Origin: JAEMQF01 sp049297615
Lineage (GTDB): Bacteria > Pseudomonadota > Gammaproteobacteria > Burkholderiales > Burkholderiaceae_C
Reading direction: 5' to 3'
NCBI GenBank assembly: GCA_049297615.1
Contig: JBAQUQ010000111.1
Span: forward strand, 1 to 29,334
Length of the DNA stretch: 29,334 nucleotides
Shown: positions 22,850-29,334 of the stretch, one piece after another
How positions within the stretch are numbered: the stretch's first letter is position 1
How the letters are laid out: each line of letters starts with the position of its first letter
Notes under the pieces: generated by a model
Seen by the model: only the letters and a program-made list of their open reading frames with translations
The model's database searches: none
Told to the model about the DNA's origin: nothing
Translations under genes and position numbers: made by a program

Positions 22850-23992
22850 TCAGCGGATCTTGGTGATGCGGCCGTCGCGGATCTGGGTCAGGAAGACCTG
22901 GTTCATCGCTTGATGGTTGTCCGAGGCCAGGCTGACCGTCACGCCACCCAGGTCAACACCCTTCATGCCGTCCATCGCCGCGATCAGGCCTGAGCGGGTC
23001 GGCTCTTTGCCGGCCTTTTCGAGTGCGTTGATCAGCAGGCGCGCGGTGATGCAGCCCTCGAAGTTGACGAAGCCGAGTTTGACGTTGGAATGCTTGGCGA
23101 TCAGCTCGCGGCAGTCCTTGGCCAGCGCCGAGCTGTCGTCCTCGGGGAAGGGCACGACCTGCGAGATCAGGACGCCGTCGCCTTCCTTGCCGACCTGGGC
23201 GACCAGACTGTCGGTGCCGACGAATGACACGGTGGCGAGTTGCGATTTCAGGCCGGCGACTCGCGCCTCCTTGATAAAGGTCGCCAAGGGTGCGTAAGGG
23301 CCGACCATCACGATCGCGTCGGGCTTGGCGTCGAGCATCGCCGCCAGGCCGGTCTTGATGGCCAGCGTATTGCGCTGGAATGTGCCCTTGACCACGACGG
23401 CCATATTGCGTTTCTTCAGCGCCTTCTCGGTGCCCGACAGCACCGCGGTACCGAAGCCGTCGTCCTGGTAGAACACACCGACGCTCTTGGCGCCTTGCTC
23501 CAGGAAGTGGGCGACCAGGGTTTCGGCCTCGTCGTCGTAGCTGGCGCGCAGGTTGAACACCTGCTTGATCACCGGGGCGCGCAAGGTCATCGCGCCCGTG
23601 AACGCGCCCACCAGGGGCACATCCAACTCCTTGACGATGGGCAGCACCGCATTGGCGGTGGGCGTGCCGACGTAGCCGAACAGCGAGAACACCTTCTGCT
23701 GCTCGATCATCTTCAGGGTTTCGTCGACGGCCTTGTTCGGCTCGTAGCCGTCGTCGGCCACGAGCAGGCTGATCTGGCGGCCGTGCACCCCGCCCTTGGA
23801 GTTGACGTCCTTGAACACCGCGCCCGCGCCTTCGAGCATGCCCTTGCCCAGTCCCGACGCGGGGCCGGTCTGCACATTGACCATTCCGATGCGGATTTCA
23901 GCGGGACTGATGCCGTCGACATTGGCATAGCCGGTGAAGCTGATGCTCGCGGCGGCGGCGCCGAAAAGCCAGCGTTTGTTGATCAAGGACAT
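22850..23992 (-). CDS. LivK-type periplasmic binding protein (second receptor, next to chemoreceptor)
   Basis: This 380-residue type I periplasmic binding protein of the branched-chain amino acid/aromatic acid receptor family has a signal peptide ending at about GYA-NV (near residue 24). The mature part starts with IRIGMVNVQTGPASGLGKGM, then a KAVDETLKMIEQQKVFSLFGYVG region and FNLRASYDDEAETLVAHFLE. A VGVFYQDDGFG stretch marks the second lobe. ATG 23992 has AGGAG 6 nt upstream (23999-24003), better than the TTG two codons earlier. The gene is 149 nt after LivF and 65 nt before the chemoreceptor. It may serve the Liv transporter, the chemoreceptor, or both. The ligand is unknown. Confidence 0.92.
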   Translation of the reverse strand: MSLINKRWLFGAAAASISFTGYANVDGISPAEIRIGMVNVQTGPASGLGKGMLEGAGAVFKDVNSKGGVHGRQISLLVADDGYEPNKAVDETLKMIEQQKVFSLFGYVGTPTANAVLPIVKELDVPLVGAFTGAMTLRAPVIKQVFNLRASYDDEAETLVAHFLEQGAKSVGVFYQDDGFGTAVLSGTEKALKKRNMAVVVKGTFQRNTLAIKTGLAAMLDAKPDAIVMVGPYAPLATFIKEARVAGLKSQLATVSFVGTDSLVAQVGKEGDGVLISQVVPFPEDDSSALAKDCRELIAKHSNVKLGFVNFEGCITARLLINALEKAGKEPTRSGLIAAMDGMKGVDLGGVTVSLASDNHQAMNQVFLTQIRDGRITKIR

Positions 23993-24141
23993 AAACAACT
24001 CCTAAGGGTGGATGACCGAGCGACCGGGAACCGGCCGCGCAAAGTGGGAACCGGCCCAGTGTCTGGGCGTGAGCCAAGGAGTATTCGGTCGAATTGCGGC
24101 CGACTTGAGCGCCATCTCGCGCCGCCGGCGGCGACGGCGCA
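23993..24141. other. Gap between livF and second LivK receptor, with phased direct repeat
   Basis: This 149-bp gap sits inside the minus-strand gene run. It contains GGGAACCGGCC twice (24026-24036 and 24046-24056), start to start 20 bp, and a 14-bp palindrome CGCCGCCGGCGGCG (24120-24133). It may hold a second promoter for the receptor-chemoreceptor pair, but no consensus promoter is clear. Confidence 0.35.
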
Positions 24142-24858
24142 TCAGATCTGCGTGTCCAGGCCGAGGTAGGCCTTGCGAATTTCCGGCCTGTCCATCAATT
24201 CGCTGGCCAGCCCTTCGGCGACGATACGGCCCTCTTCCATCACATAGGCGCGCTTGGCGAGCTGCATGGCCATCGCCACGTTCTGCTCCACAAGCAGGAC
24301 CGACGTGCCCAGGGCATTGATTGCGCGGATGGCGCGGAACATGTCGTGCACGATGAGGGGCGCCAGGCCCAGCGACGGCTCGTCGAGCAGGAGCAAGGTC
24401 GGGCAGGCCATCAAGGCCCTGGCGATCGCCACCATTTGCTGCTGCCCGCCCGACAGCGAGCCGGCGGCGTCGCGCAGCTTGCCTTCGAGCATGGGAAACA
24501 GCACCAGCACCTGCGCCAGCGACTGCGCGCGCCGGCGTTTGGCGTGGGGCGTGAAGCTGCCCAGCACCAGGTTGTCCAGGACGCTCATGCCCGTGAACAA
24601 GTGCCGGCCTTCCGGAACGATGGCGATCCCGGCGGCGCAGAACTTGTGGCTTGCCAGCCGGGTGATGTCGCGCCCGTTCAGATGCAGACTGCCTTCGCGC
24701 GCACGCAGCACGCCCGCTATCGTGTTGATCAGGGTTGTCTTGCCCGCTCCATTGGGCCCGACGACGCAGACCAGTTCGCCTGGCTGCACGCTCAGCGTGA
24801 CCGACCTCAGCGCCGGCGCAGCGCCGTAGTCGACCATGACGCCGGCGAGTTCAAGCAT
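24142..24858 (-). CDS. livF: Branched-chain amino acid-type ABC transporter ATPase LivF
   Basis: This 238-residue ATPase is of the LivF type. It has Walker A GPNGAGKTT (34-42), an intact signature LSGGQ (135-139), Walker B LLLLDEP (155-161) and the LivF-typical IVPEGRHLFTGMSVLDNL segment. It pairs with the LivG domain of the fused protein encoded upstream in the transcript. Its start ATG 24858 lies 8 nt inside the end of the livM-livG gene, so translation is coupled. The in-frame extension to 24927 is inside that gene and is rejected. Family members import branched-chain amino acids, amides, urea or aromatic acids. The neighbouring dioxygenase favours an aromatic substrate. Confidence 0.95.
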   Translation of the reverse strand: MLELAGVMVDYGAAPALRSVTLSVQPGELVCVVGPNGAGKTTLINTIAGVLRAREGSLHLNGRDITRLASHKFCAAGIAIVPEGRHLFTGMSVLDNLVLGSFTPHAKRRRAQSLAQVLVLFPMLEGKLRDAAGSLSGGQQQMVAIARALMACPTLLLLDEPSLGLAPLIVHDMFRAIRAINALGTSVLLVEQNVAMAMQLAKRAYVMEEGRIVAEGLASELMDRPEIRKAYLGLDTQI

Positions 24859-26602
24859 CGCGCTTGCCCAGGTAGGCGCTGACCACATCGGGGTTGCGCA
24901 TGACCTCGGCCGCCGGCCCCTGCGCAATCAATTGGCCGTGGTTCAGAACGGCAATGCGATCCGTCAGCGCCAGCACGGCGTGCATCACGTGTTCGACGAA
25001 TACGATGCTTGCGCCGCGCTCGCGGATCAAACGGATCAGCGCCACCGCCTCGTTCATCTCAGCAGGCGTGAGGCCCGACAGCACCTCGTCGAGCAAGACC
25101 AGGCGCGGCTGCGCGGCCAGGGCGCGAGCCAGTTCGAGGAACTTGCGCTGGTGCAGGTTCAGGTGATCGGGCAGGGCGTGGGCGCGCGCCTGCAGCCCGG
25201 TGAACTCGAGCCATTTCCAGGCTTCGCGCGTGGCACTGTGGTGGTCGAGCGCGCCCGCGCCGAACATGGCGACCAGGGCGACGTTTTGCAGCACGCTGAA
25301 GCGCGCCAGGGGCCGTGGAATCTGATAGGTGCGCGCGATGCCGGCACGCGCGATGCGGTGCGCGGCCAGGCCGGTGATTGGCTTGCCGTCGAAAACGATT
25401 TCACCGCTGCTGGCCGGGTAATGGCCGCTGACCAGGTTGATGAAGGTCGACTTGCCCGAGCCGTTCGGACCCAGCAGGCCGAAGATTTCGCCCTCGCGCA
25501 CCTCCAGGCTCACGCCGTCCAGCGCCTGCACCCCCTTGAAGGCCTTGGACAGATCGTGCACTTCGAGCAAGGGCTTGGCGGCAGACGCGCCCGGCTGCGC
25601 AGCCGGGTAGGGTTCGCCAGGCCCTGCCGTCACTGAAGCGGCCGGGCCCGGCGGCACCGGCGCGGCCTGGCCAGGCTTGCCTTTGAGAAAAAAGCCGAGA
25701 ATTCCATTGGGCATGAACAGGATCACTGCCACCAGCACAGCGCCGAACACCGCCTTGCCCGCCACTGCATGGTCGCCGGCCGTGAACGCATAGAGCAGGC
25801 AGGTGATCGCCGCGGCGCCCACCGCAGGACCGGCCCAGTGGCGCGTACCGCCGAGCACGCTCATCAACACCACGGTCAATGGGACAGTGATGTTGAAGGT
25901 CTCGCCCGCGGTGACGTAGCTGACGAACAGCGCGTGGATGCCGCCGGCCAAGCCGGCCAGCGCGCACGAAATCGCGAACGCGAGCAACTTGTAGCGGTAG
26001 GTCGGAACCCCCATCACTTCGGCGACGTCTTCGTCGTCGTGGATCGCGAACAGGCCCGCGCCGAGCTTGGAGCTGTGGATTCGATAGGCGATCAGCAGCG
26101 TGGCGATGGCCGCGATCAGTGCCATCAGATAGATCGACGACGACACCGTCGGCCCGATCTTGGGTACGGTCACCCCGCTCAGCATGATGCCCGGCCCGCC
26201 GTCGATGCGGGTGTTGAGCACGATGGTGGCGATCACGAAGGTCACCGCCAGCGTGAGCAGGGCGAACAGTTCGCCGCGCACCGCCTTGACGCGAAACACC
26301 ACCGCGCCCAGGGCCACGCCGAGCAGCGCCGCCACGGCCGCGGCCGCGGGCAGGGTCCAGAGGAAGGGCAGGTTCAGGTTCGCGGCCAGGCCGGCCGAGG
26401 TGTATACGCCCACACCGTAGAACGCGCCGTGGCCGAACGAAAAATAGCCCGAGTAACCCGACAGGATGTTCCACGACAGCGCCAGGATCGTCCAGTGGCA
26501 GACGAGGTAGAGGAAGGATTCGTAGAACGGCGGGACGCCCAGCCAGGGCACGCTGGCCAGCGCCGCGCCTGTGGCGGCGATTGCCACCAAGGGTATGTTC
26601 AT
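24851..26602 (-). CDS. Fused LivM permease-LivG ATPase
   Basis: This 583-residue protein combines a LivM-type permease (about 1-306) with a LivG-type ATPase (about 344-583), joined by a Pro/Ala/Gly-rich linker (307-343). The LivM marks are NILSGYSGYFSFGHGAFYGVG (45-65) and the DDEDVAEVMGV coupling loop (189-199). The ATPase has Walker A GPNGSGKST (378-386) and Walker B LVLLDE (501-506). However, the signature is LNLHQ (481-485) instead of LSGGQ, and DEV replaces DEP. The ATG at 26602 overlaps the LivH stop as ATGA. The frame is continuous through the linker, so this is a real fusion and not two genes. Similar LivM-LivG fusions are known in Burkholderiales. Confidence 0.94.
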   Translation of the reverse strand: MNIPLVAIAATGAALASVPWLGVPPFYESFLYLVCHWTILALSWNILSGYSGYFSFGHGAFYGVGVYTSAGLAANLNLPFLWTLPAAAAVAALLGVALGAVVFRVKAVRGELFALLTLAVTFVIATIVLNTRIDGGPGIMLSGVTVPKIGPTVSSSIYLMALIAAIATLLIAYRIHSSKLGAGLFAIHDDEDVAEVMGVPTYRYKLLAFAISCALAGLAGGIHALFVSYVTAGETFNITVPLTVVLMSVLGGTRHWAGPAVGAAAITCLLYAFTAGDHAVAGKAVFGAVLVAVILFMPNGILGFFLKGKPGQAAPVPPGPAASVTAGPGEPYPAAQPGASAAKPLLEVHDLSKAFKGVQALDGVSLEVREGEIFGLLGPNGSGKSTFINLVSGHYPASSGEIVFDGKPITGLAAHRIARAGIARTYQIPRPLARFSVLQNVALVAMFGAGALDHHSATREAWKWLEFTGLQARAHALPDHLNLHQRKFLELARALAAQPRLVLLDEVLSGLTPAEMNEAVALIRLIRERGASIVFVEHVMHAVLALTDRIAVLNHGQLIAQGPAAEVMRNPDVVSAYLGKRDA

Positions 26603-27462
26603 GCCCGGAGTTGCCCAGGCCTGAACAGCAACATCACGATCAGCAAGGAGAACGAAACGATGGGCGCCCAGGAAGGCGAGGCCACCGCCATCGTGATCGC
26701 TTCGCTGACTCCGATCACGATGCCCGCCACCAGGGGACCGAGCGCGCTGCCCAGCCCGCCGAGCATGACGGCGGCGAACACGACGCCGACCCAGGCGAAG
26801 ATTTGCGACGGCGTGAGGGTGAAGGTCAGCGCCAGACAAATGCCGGCCACGCCGGCGAGCGCGGCGCAAACGCCGGCCAGCAGCAGGGACATGGCTTTCT
26901 GGTTGATGCCAAAGGCTGCGGCGATGGGTGCTTCTTCGGCCATGGCACGCAGCGCCTTGCCCAGATCGGTGTAGCGCATGCCCGCCCAGATCGCCAGCGA
27001 GCTCGCCACGGCCAGCATCAAAGTGACCAGTTCCGGCACGGGGAAGTAGAGCGTGCCCACGGTGAACTTCTGGCTGCTGTAGACCGACTCGAGCCTTCGA
27101 AAGTCTGCCGTCCAGATGCCCTGGATCGCGCTCTCGATGATCACCGTGATGCCGAAGGTGACGAGCAGCGAATTGAAGGGCGTGATCGCAAAGCGCGCGA
27201 GCGCCCATTGCATCGCCGCGCCGAATCCGAAGAACAGCGGCGGGATGACGAACAAGGCCAGCAGGGGATCGACATGCCACACCTCGGCCATGTGGTAGGC
27301 CAGGTAGGCGCCCAGGAAGACGAAGCCGAAATGCGCCAGGTTGATCTGGCGCAGCAGGCCCCAGGTCAGCCCCAGGCCCAGCCCGATCAAGCCGTACAGG
27401 GCGCCGATGAAGACGCCGGAAAGAACGGACTGGGCGAGGAGATTGAAGCTGGGCCAGCTCAT
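26599..27462 (-). CDS. livH: Branched-chain amino acid-type ABC permease LivH
   Basis: This 287-residue inner-membrane permease is of the LivH type. The N-terminus has the family pattern SGVFIGALYGLIGLGLGLTW followed by INLAHFGFVFLGAYLAY. The coupling loop is MRYTDLGKALRAMAEEAPIAAAFGIN. LGGLGSALGPLVAGIVIGV marks the last conserved helix pair. It forms the channel with the LivM part of the fused protein. It starts at ATG 27462, 15 nt after the receptor stop, without a clear ribosome site, and ends in an ATGA overlap with the livM-livG gene. The substrate is inferred only from the operon. Confidence 0.95.
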   Translation of the reverse strand: MSWPSFNLLAQSVLSGVFIGALYGLIGLGLGLTWGLLRQINLAHFGFVFLGAYLAYHMAEVWHVDPLLALFVIPPLFFGFGAAMQWALARFAITPFNSLLVTFGITVIIESAIQGIWTADFRRLESVYSSQKFTVGTLYFPVPELVTLMLAVASSLAIWAGMRYTDLGKALRAMAEEAPIAAAFGINQKAMSLLLAGVCAALAGVAGICLALTFTLTPSQIFAWVGVVFAAVMLGGLGSALGPLVAGIVIGVSEAITMAVASPSWAPIVSFSLLIVMLLFRPGQLRA

Positions 27463-27477
27463 CGCGGGAAGCCCGGC

Positions 27478-28677
27478 TTACTGGACTTGCAGCTTCGCCC
27501 CCGGCGCCGCGAATTGCGTCGGCCAGATCACATTCCACCTGCCGTTTTGCACCTGCTTGATCTTCATCAGGTCGTCGCCGTACTGGCCGGGGCCGTCGAA
27601 GCGCAGCCTGCCCTGGATGGTGTCGACGCGGTTGCTGCGCAGCCAGCTGATGATCGCCTTGTCGTCCAGGTTGCCCGCGCCGCGCACGCCGGCCTCCAGG
27701 ATCTGCCAGGCGGTGTAGGACGCCGCGGCCTGCACCTCGACCGTCGTGTCGGGCAGGCCGGCCTTGGCGGCGCGATCGTTGAAGATCTTGATGAACTCGG
27801 CGGCCACGGGATTCGCCGTGAACGGTGCGTGTTCCTCGAAGATCGTGAGCGACAAGGCGTGATTGCCGTCGGGCGACTTGGTCATCGGCCCCGGCGCAGG
27901 ATAGGTGTGGAAGTGGATCGGCGGCACGTAGTCGATCTTCTTCATGGCATCGAGCAGCATATTGCCTTCCAGAGCGATGTCGCCCATCCACACCAGGTCG
28001 GGCTTGGCGTCCTTGATGCGCGCCGCAACCGGACCGAAATCGCGATTGCCGAATTCCCACTCGAGGAACAGCACTTCCTGAAGCCCGCGCTGTTTCGCAA
28101 CTTCACGCGCGCCCAGGGTCATGAAGTGGATCGACGGGAATTTGCTCGTCACGAACGCCACCGTCTTGGGCGGCTTGGGCGACGCTGCCAGCGCGTCGAA
28201 CACGGTATTGGGCACGGTCGTGCCGGGGGTGGGCCCGAGCGACCAGGCCGGGAAGGCGCCGTCGTACTTGACCAGCGACGGGATGCCGAAGGTGTGGTGC
28301 ACCAGGACCTTGTTGTAGCGCTGCGCCACGCCCATCGCCGAGAGGATCGCGCCGGTGGCGTAAGGGCCCATCAGCAGATCGACCTTGTCCGAGGTGACGA
28401 GTTGTTCGTACATCGTGCGCGCCAGATCGGGCTTGGACTGGTCGTCTTTGACCGTCCACTCGACCTTGCGGCCGAGCAAGCCGCCGCGCGCGTTGAGTTG
28501 CTCGACATAGATTTCACCGACGAGCTTGTGCGTCATCGCCGTGGCCGAGAGCGGCCCGGTCAGCGCCAGGGTGCTGCCGATGCGTATCGGCGTTTGCGCA
28601 AGGGCGCTCGTGCCCGGCGCCAAGCCGGCGCCTGCAAGGGTGGCGGCAAGTATCAAGATACGGGGCAATCTCATCAT
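27478..28677 (-). CDS. LivK-type periplasmic binding protein (first receptor)
   Basis: This 399-residue receptor has a Sec signal peptide (about 1-27, SALA-QTPIRIG). The type I fold follows, with the start IGSTLALTGPLSATAM, then LNARGGLLGRKVEW and DLLMGPYATGAILSAM. The length and the PAWSLGPTPGTT-like stretch fit the amide/aromatic-acid branch of the LivK family rather than true leucine-binding proteins, though this is a judgement by eye. ATG 28677 has AGGAG 8 nt upstream (28686-28690), which favours the first of the two adjacent Met codons. It lies 38 nt after the dioxygenase gene and directly before LivH. Confidence 0.94.
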   Translation of the reverse strand: MMRLPRILILAATLAGAGLAPGTSALAQTPIRIGSTLALTGPLSATAMTHKLVGEIYVEQLNARGGLLGRKVEWTVKDDQSKPDLARTMYEQLVTSDKVDLLMGPYATGAILSAMGVAQRYNKVLVHHTFGIPSLVKYDGAFPAWSLGPTPGTTVPNTVFDALAASPKPPKTVAFVTSKFPSIHFMTLGAREVAKQRGLQEVLFLEWEFGNRDFGPVAARIKDAKPDLVWMGDIALEGNMLLDAMKKIDYVPPIHFHTYPAPGPMTKSPDGNHALSLTIFEEHAPFTANPVAAEFIKIFNDRAAKAGLPDTTVEVQAAASYTAWQILEAGVRGAGNLDDKAIISWLRSNRVDTIQGRLRFDGPGQYGDDLMKIKQVQNGRWNVIWPTQFAAPGAKLQVQ

Positions 28678-28715
28678 GGCTTTGTCTCCTGGGTATGTGG
28701 GTTAGGTTGGCGCGT

Positions 28716-29334
28716 TCAGGCGGCAGGCACGAGTGTGAAGTTGTGGCTCGTGGTGTAGAAGGGCTTGCTCATCGCCCGGCCGTCGGGCGCCTGCCCGGCG
28801 GGGTGCTGTGTGTAGTGGACGATCAGGCTTTCGCGCACGCCGAACACGGCGTCGGAGTCGAGGTATTTGCTGGAGCTGTCGAACAAGTGCGTCGTCAGGC
28901 GCTGGTAACCCGGCGCGTAGACCATCATGTGGATGTGCCCGGGGCGGTTCGGGTGGCGCTTCAGGGCGCGCATCATGTCACCCACCGGGCCGTCGTCGGG
29001 AACGGGGTAGAAAGTCGGCTTGATCGACCAGAAATGGTAGCCGCCCAGCGCGTCGGTGTAGAAGCGCGCGCGCAGGCGCATGCCGGCGTCCTCGCCCAAC
29101 TGCATGTCGTAGACGCCGTCGCCGTCGCCCGACCAGACGTCGACGCAGCAATTGACGATGGCGCGCCCGGCGGTGTCGGTGACGCGGCCCGAGTAGTAGG
29201 CGGGCTCGCCGGGAGCGCCCTCGCCGATGTCGCTGCCCAGCGGCAGTTCAGGCGCGCCTTGCCAGTAGAACGGCCCTTGCACGGTGGCCTCGGTGGGCGC
29301 TATGCCGCGCGTGCGGGTCCCGGCCTGCGCGGCG
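28716..29334 (-). CDS. Intradiol ring-cleavage dioxygenase (hydroxyquinol/catechol 1,2-dioxygenase type), cut by right edge
   Basis: This is the C-terminal ~205 residues of a non-haem Fe(III) dioxygenase that opens a vicinal diphenol ring between the hydroxyls. The frame is open to the edge, and TEATVQGPFYW is the normal linker-to-core junction, so the N-terminal dimerisation region is outside; the GTG at 29282 is not the start. Iron ligands are visible: Tyr in GVYDMQ, Tyr in FYPVPDDGPVG, and the two His of GHIHM, with the second Tyr to first His spacing of 24 as in catechol 1,2-dioxygenase. YDMQ and HLFDSSSKYLDSDAVFGV recall hydroxyquinol 1,2-dioxygenases. It leads, within the window, the transporter gene run. 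The exact substrate is not settled. Confidence 0.92.
   Translation of the reverse strand, partial: AAQAGTRTRGIAPTEATVQGPFYWQGAPELPLGSDIGEGAPGEPAYYSGRVTDTAGRAIVNCCVDVWSGDGDGVYDMQLGEDAGMRLRARFYTDALGGYHFWSIKPTFYPVPDDGPVGDMMRALKRHPNRPGHIHMMVYAPGYQRLTTHLFDSSSKYLDSDAVFGVRESLIVHYTQHPAGQAPDGRAMSKPFYTTSHNFTLVPAA

Noticed and set aside
20913..22913. Open frame of 666 codons on the plus strand
   Set aside because: Antisense to the chemoreceptor, with a low-complexity composition typical of the complementary frame of an Ala-rich coiled coil.
24120..24133. Palindrome CGCCGCCGGCGGCG after livF as a terminator
   Set aside because: As a hairpin it has only five base pairs around a four-base loop and no T-tract. 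It is the kind of palindrome expected by chance in GC-rich DNA.
24851..28060. A 1069-codon minus frame extending LivM-LivG upstream
   Set aside because: The extension is an out-of-frame reading of livH and the receptor gene. The ATGA junction at 26599-26602 gives the start.
27478..28677. True leucine/isoleucine-valine receptor identity for the LivK-type protein
   Set aside because: Length and motifs fit the broad family only, and the dioxygenase neighbour argues for another ligand. The specific name was not used.
26581..28758. Open frame of 725 codons on the plus strand
   Set aside because: It is antisense to livH, the first LivK receptor and part of livM. The translation is Arg/Gln/Asp/His-rich without a fold or motif, as expected for a GC-rich shadow frame.

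Overview
This is a high-GC, densely packed window with no rRNA, tRNA, CRISPR array or insertion sequence. The gene content points to a betaproteobacterium of the order Burkholderiales. The main clues are two Bug/TctC-type binding proteins, a fused TAXI-TRAP permease, a LivM-LivG fusion, and a split xdhABC set divergent from guaD and a BMP-type ABC transporter. The genus cannot be told from the window. Long open frames on the opposite strand of almost every gene are GC-rich shadows.

Region 1 (1-11501) is a purine catabolism block. The left edge cuts a glycerate 2-kinase (+). It overlaps tail to tail with a minus-strand operon xdhA-xdhB-xdhC: the FeS/FAD subunit, the molybdopterin subunit and the cofactor-maturation factor of xanthine dehydrogenase. 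Divergent from xdhA is a plus-strand operon of guaD, a double-domain ABC ATPase, two permeases and a BMP-family lipoprotein. Together they should import a purine nucleoside or base, deaminate guanine to xanthine and oxidise xanthine to urate. Glycerate kinase fits the far end of the pathway, where glyoxylate from allantoin becomes 2-phosphoglycerate.

Region 2 (11557-18364, all minus) reads in transcription order: TAXI solute receptor, fused 4TM/12TM TRAP permease, Bug receptor (ATGA overlap with the permease), a thiamine-diphosphate enzyme of the benzoylformate decarboxylase/acetolactate synthase fold, and a second Bug receptor. No TctA/TctB membrane partner is present. Two unrelated receptor families therefore sit with one TRAP permease and one enzyme of unknown substrate. 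This is the most unusual arrangement in the window. A Tat-exported amidohydrolase (18662-20308, +) diverges from it across a 297-bp gap that holds a perfect 14-bp palindrome.

Region 3 (20376-29334, all minus) reads in transcription order: an intradiol ring-cleavage dioxygenase cut by the right edge, a LivK-type receptor, LivH, a LivM-LivG fusion, LivF, a second LivK-type receptor, and a chemoreceptor with a very large helical periplasmic domain. The simplest reading is uptake of, chemotaxis to, and ring cleavage of an aromatic compound. The ligand is not known.

No transcription factor gene lies anywhere in the window, so the regulators of all these operons are elsewhere. Starts were chosen from Shine-Dalgarno placement, family N-termini and gene overlaps. 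Several differ from the longest open frame, and this is stated in the entries.
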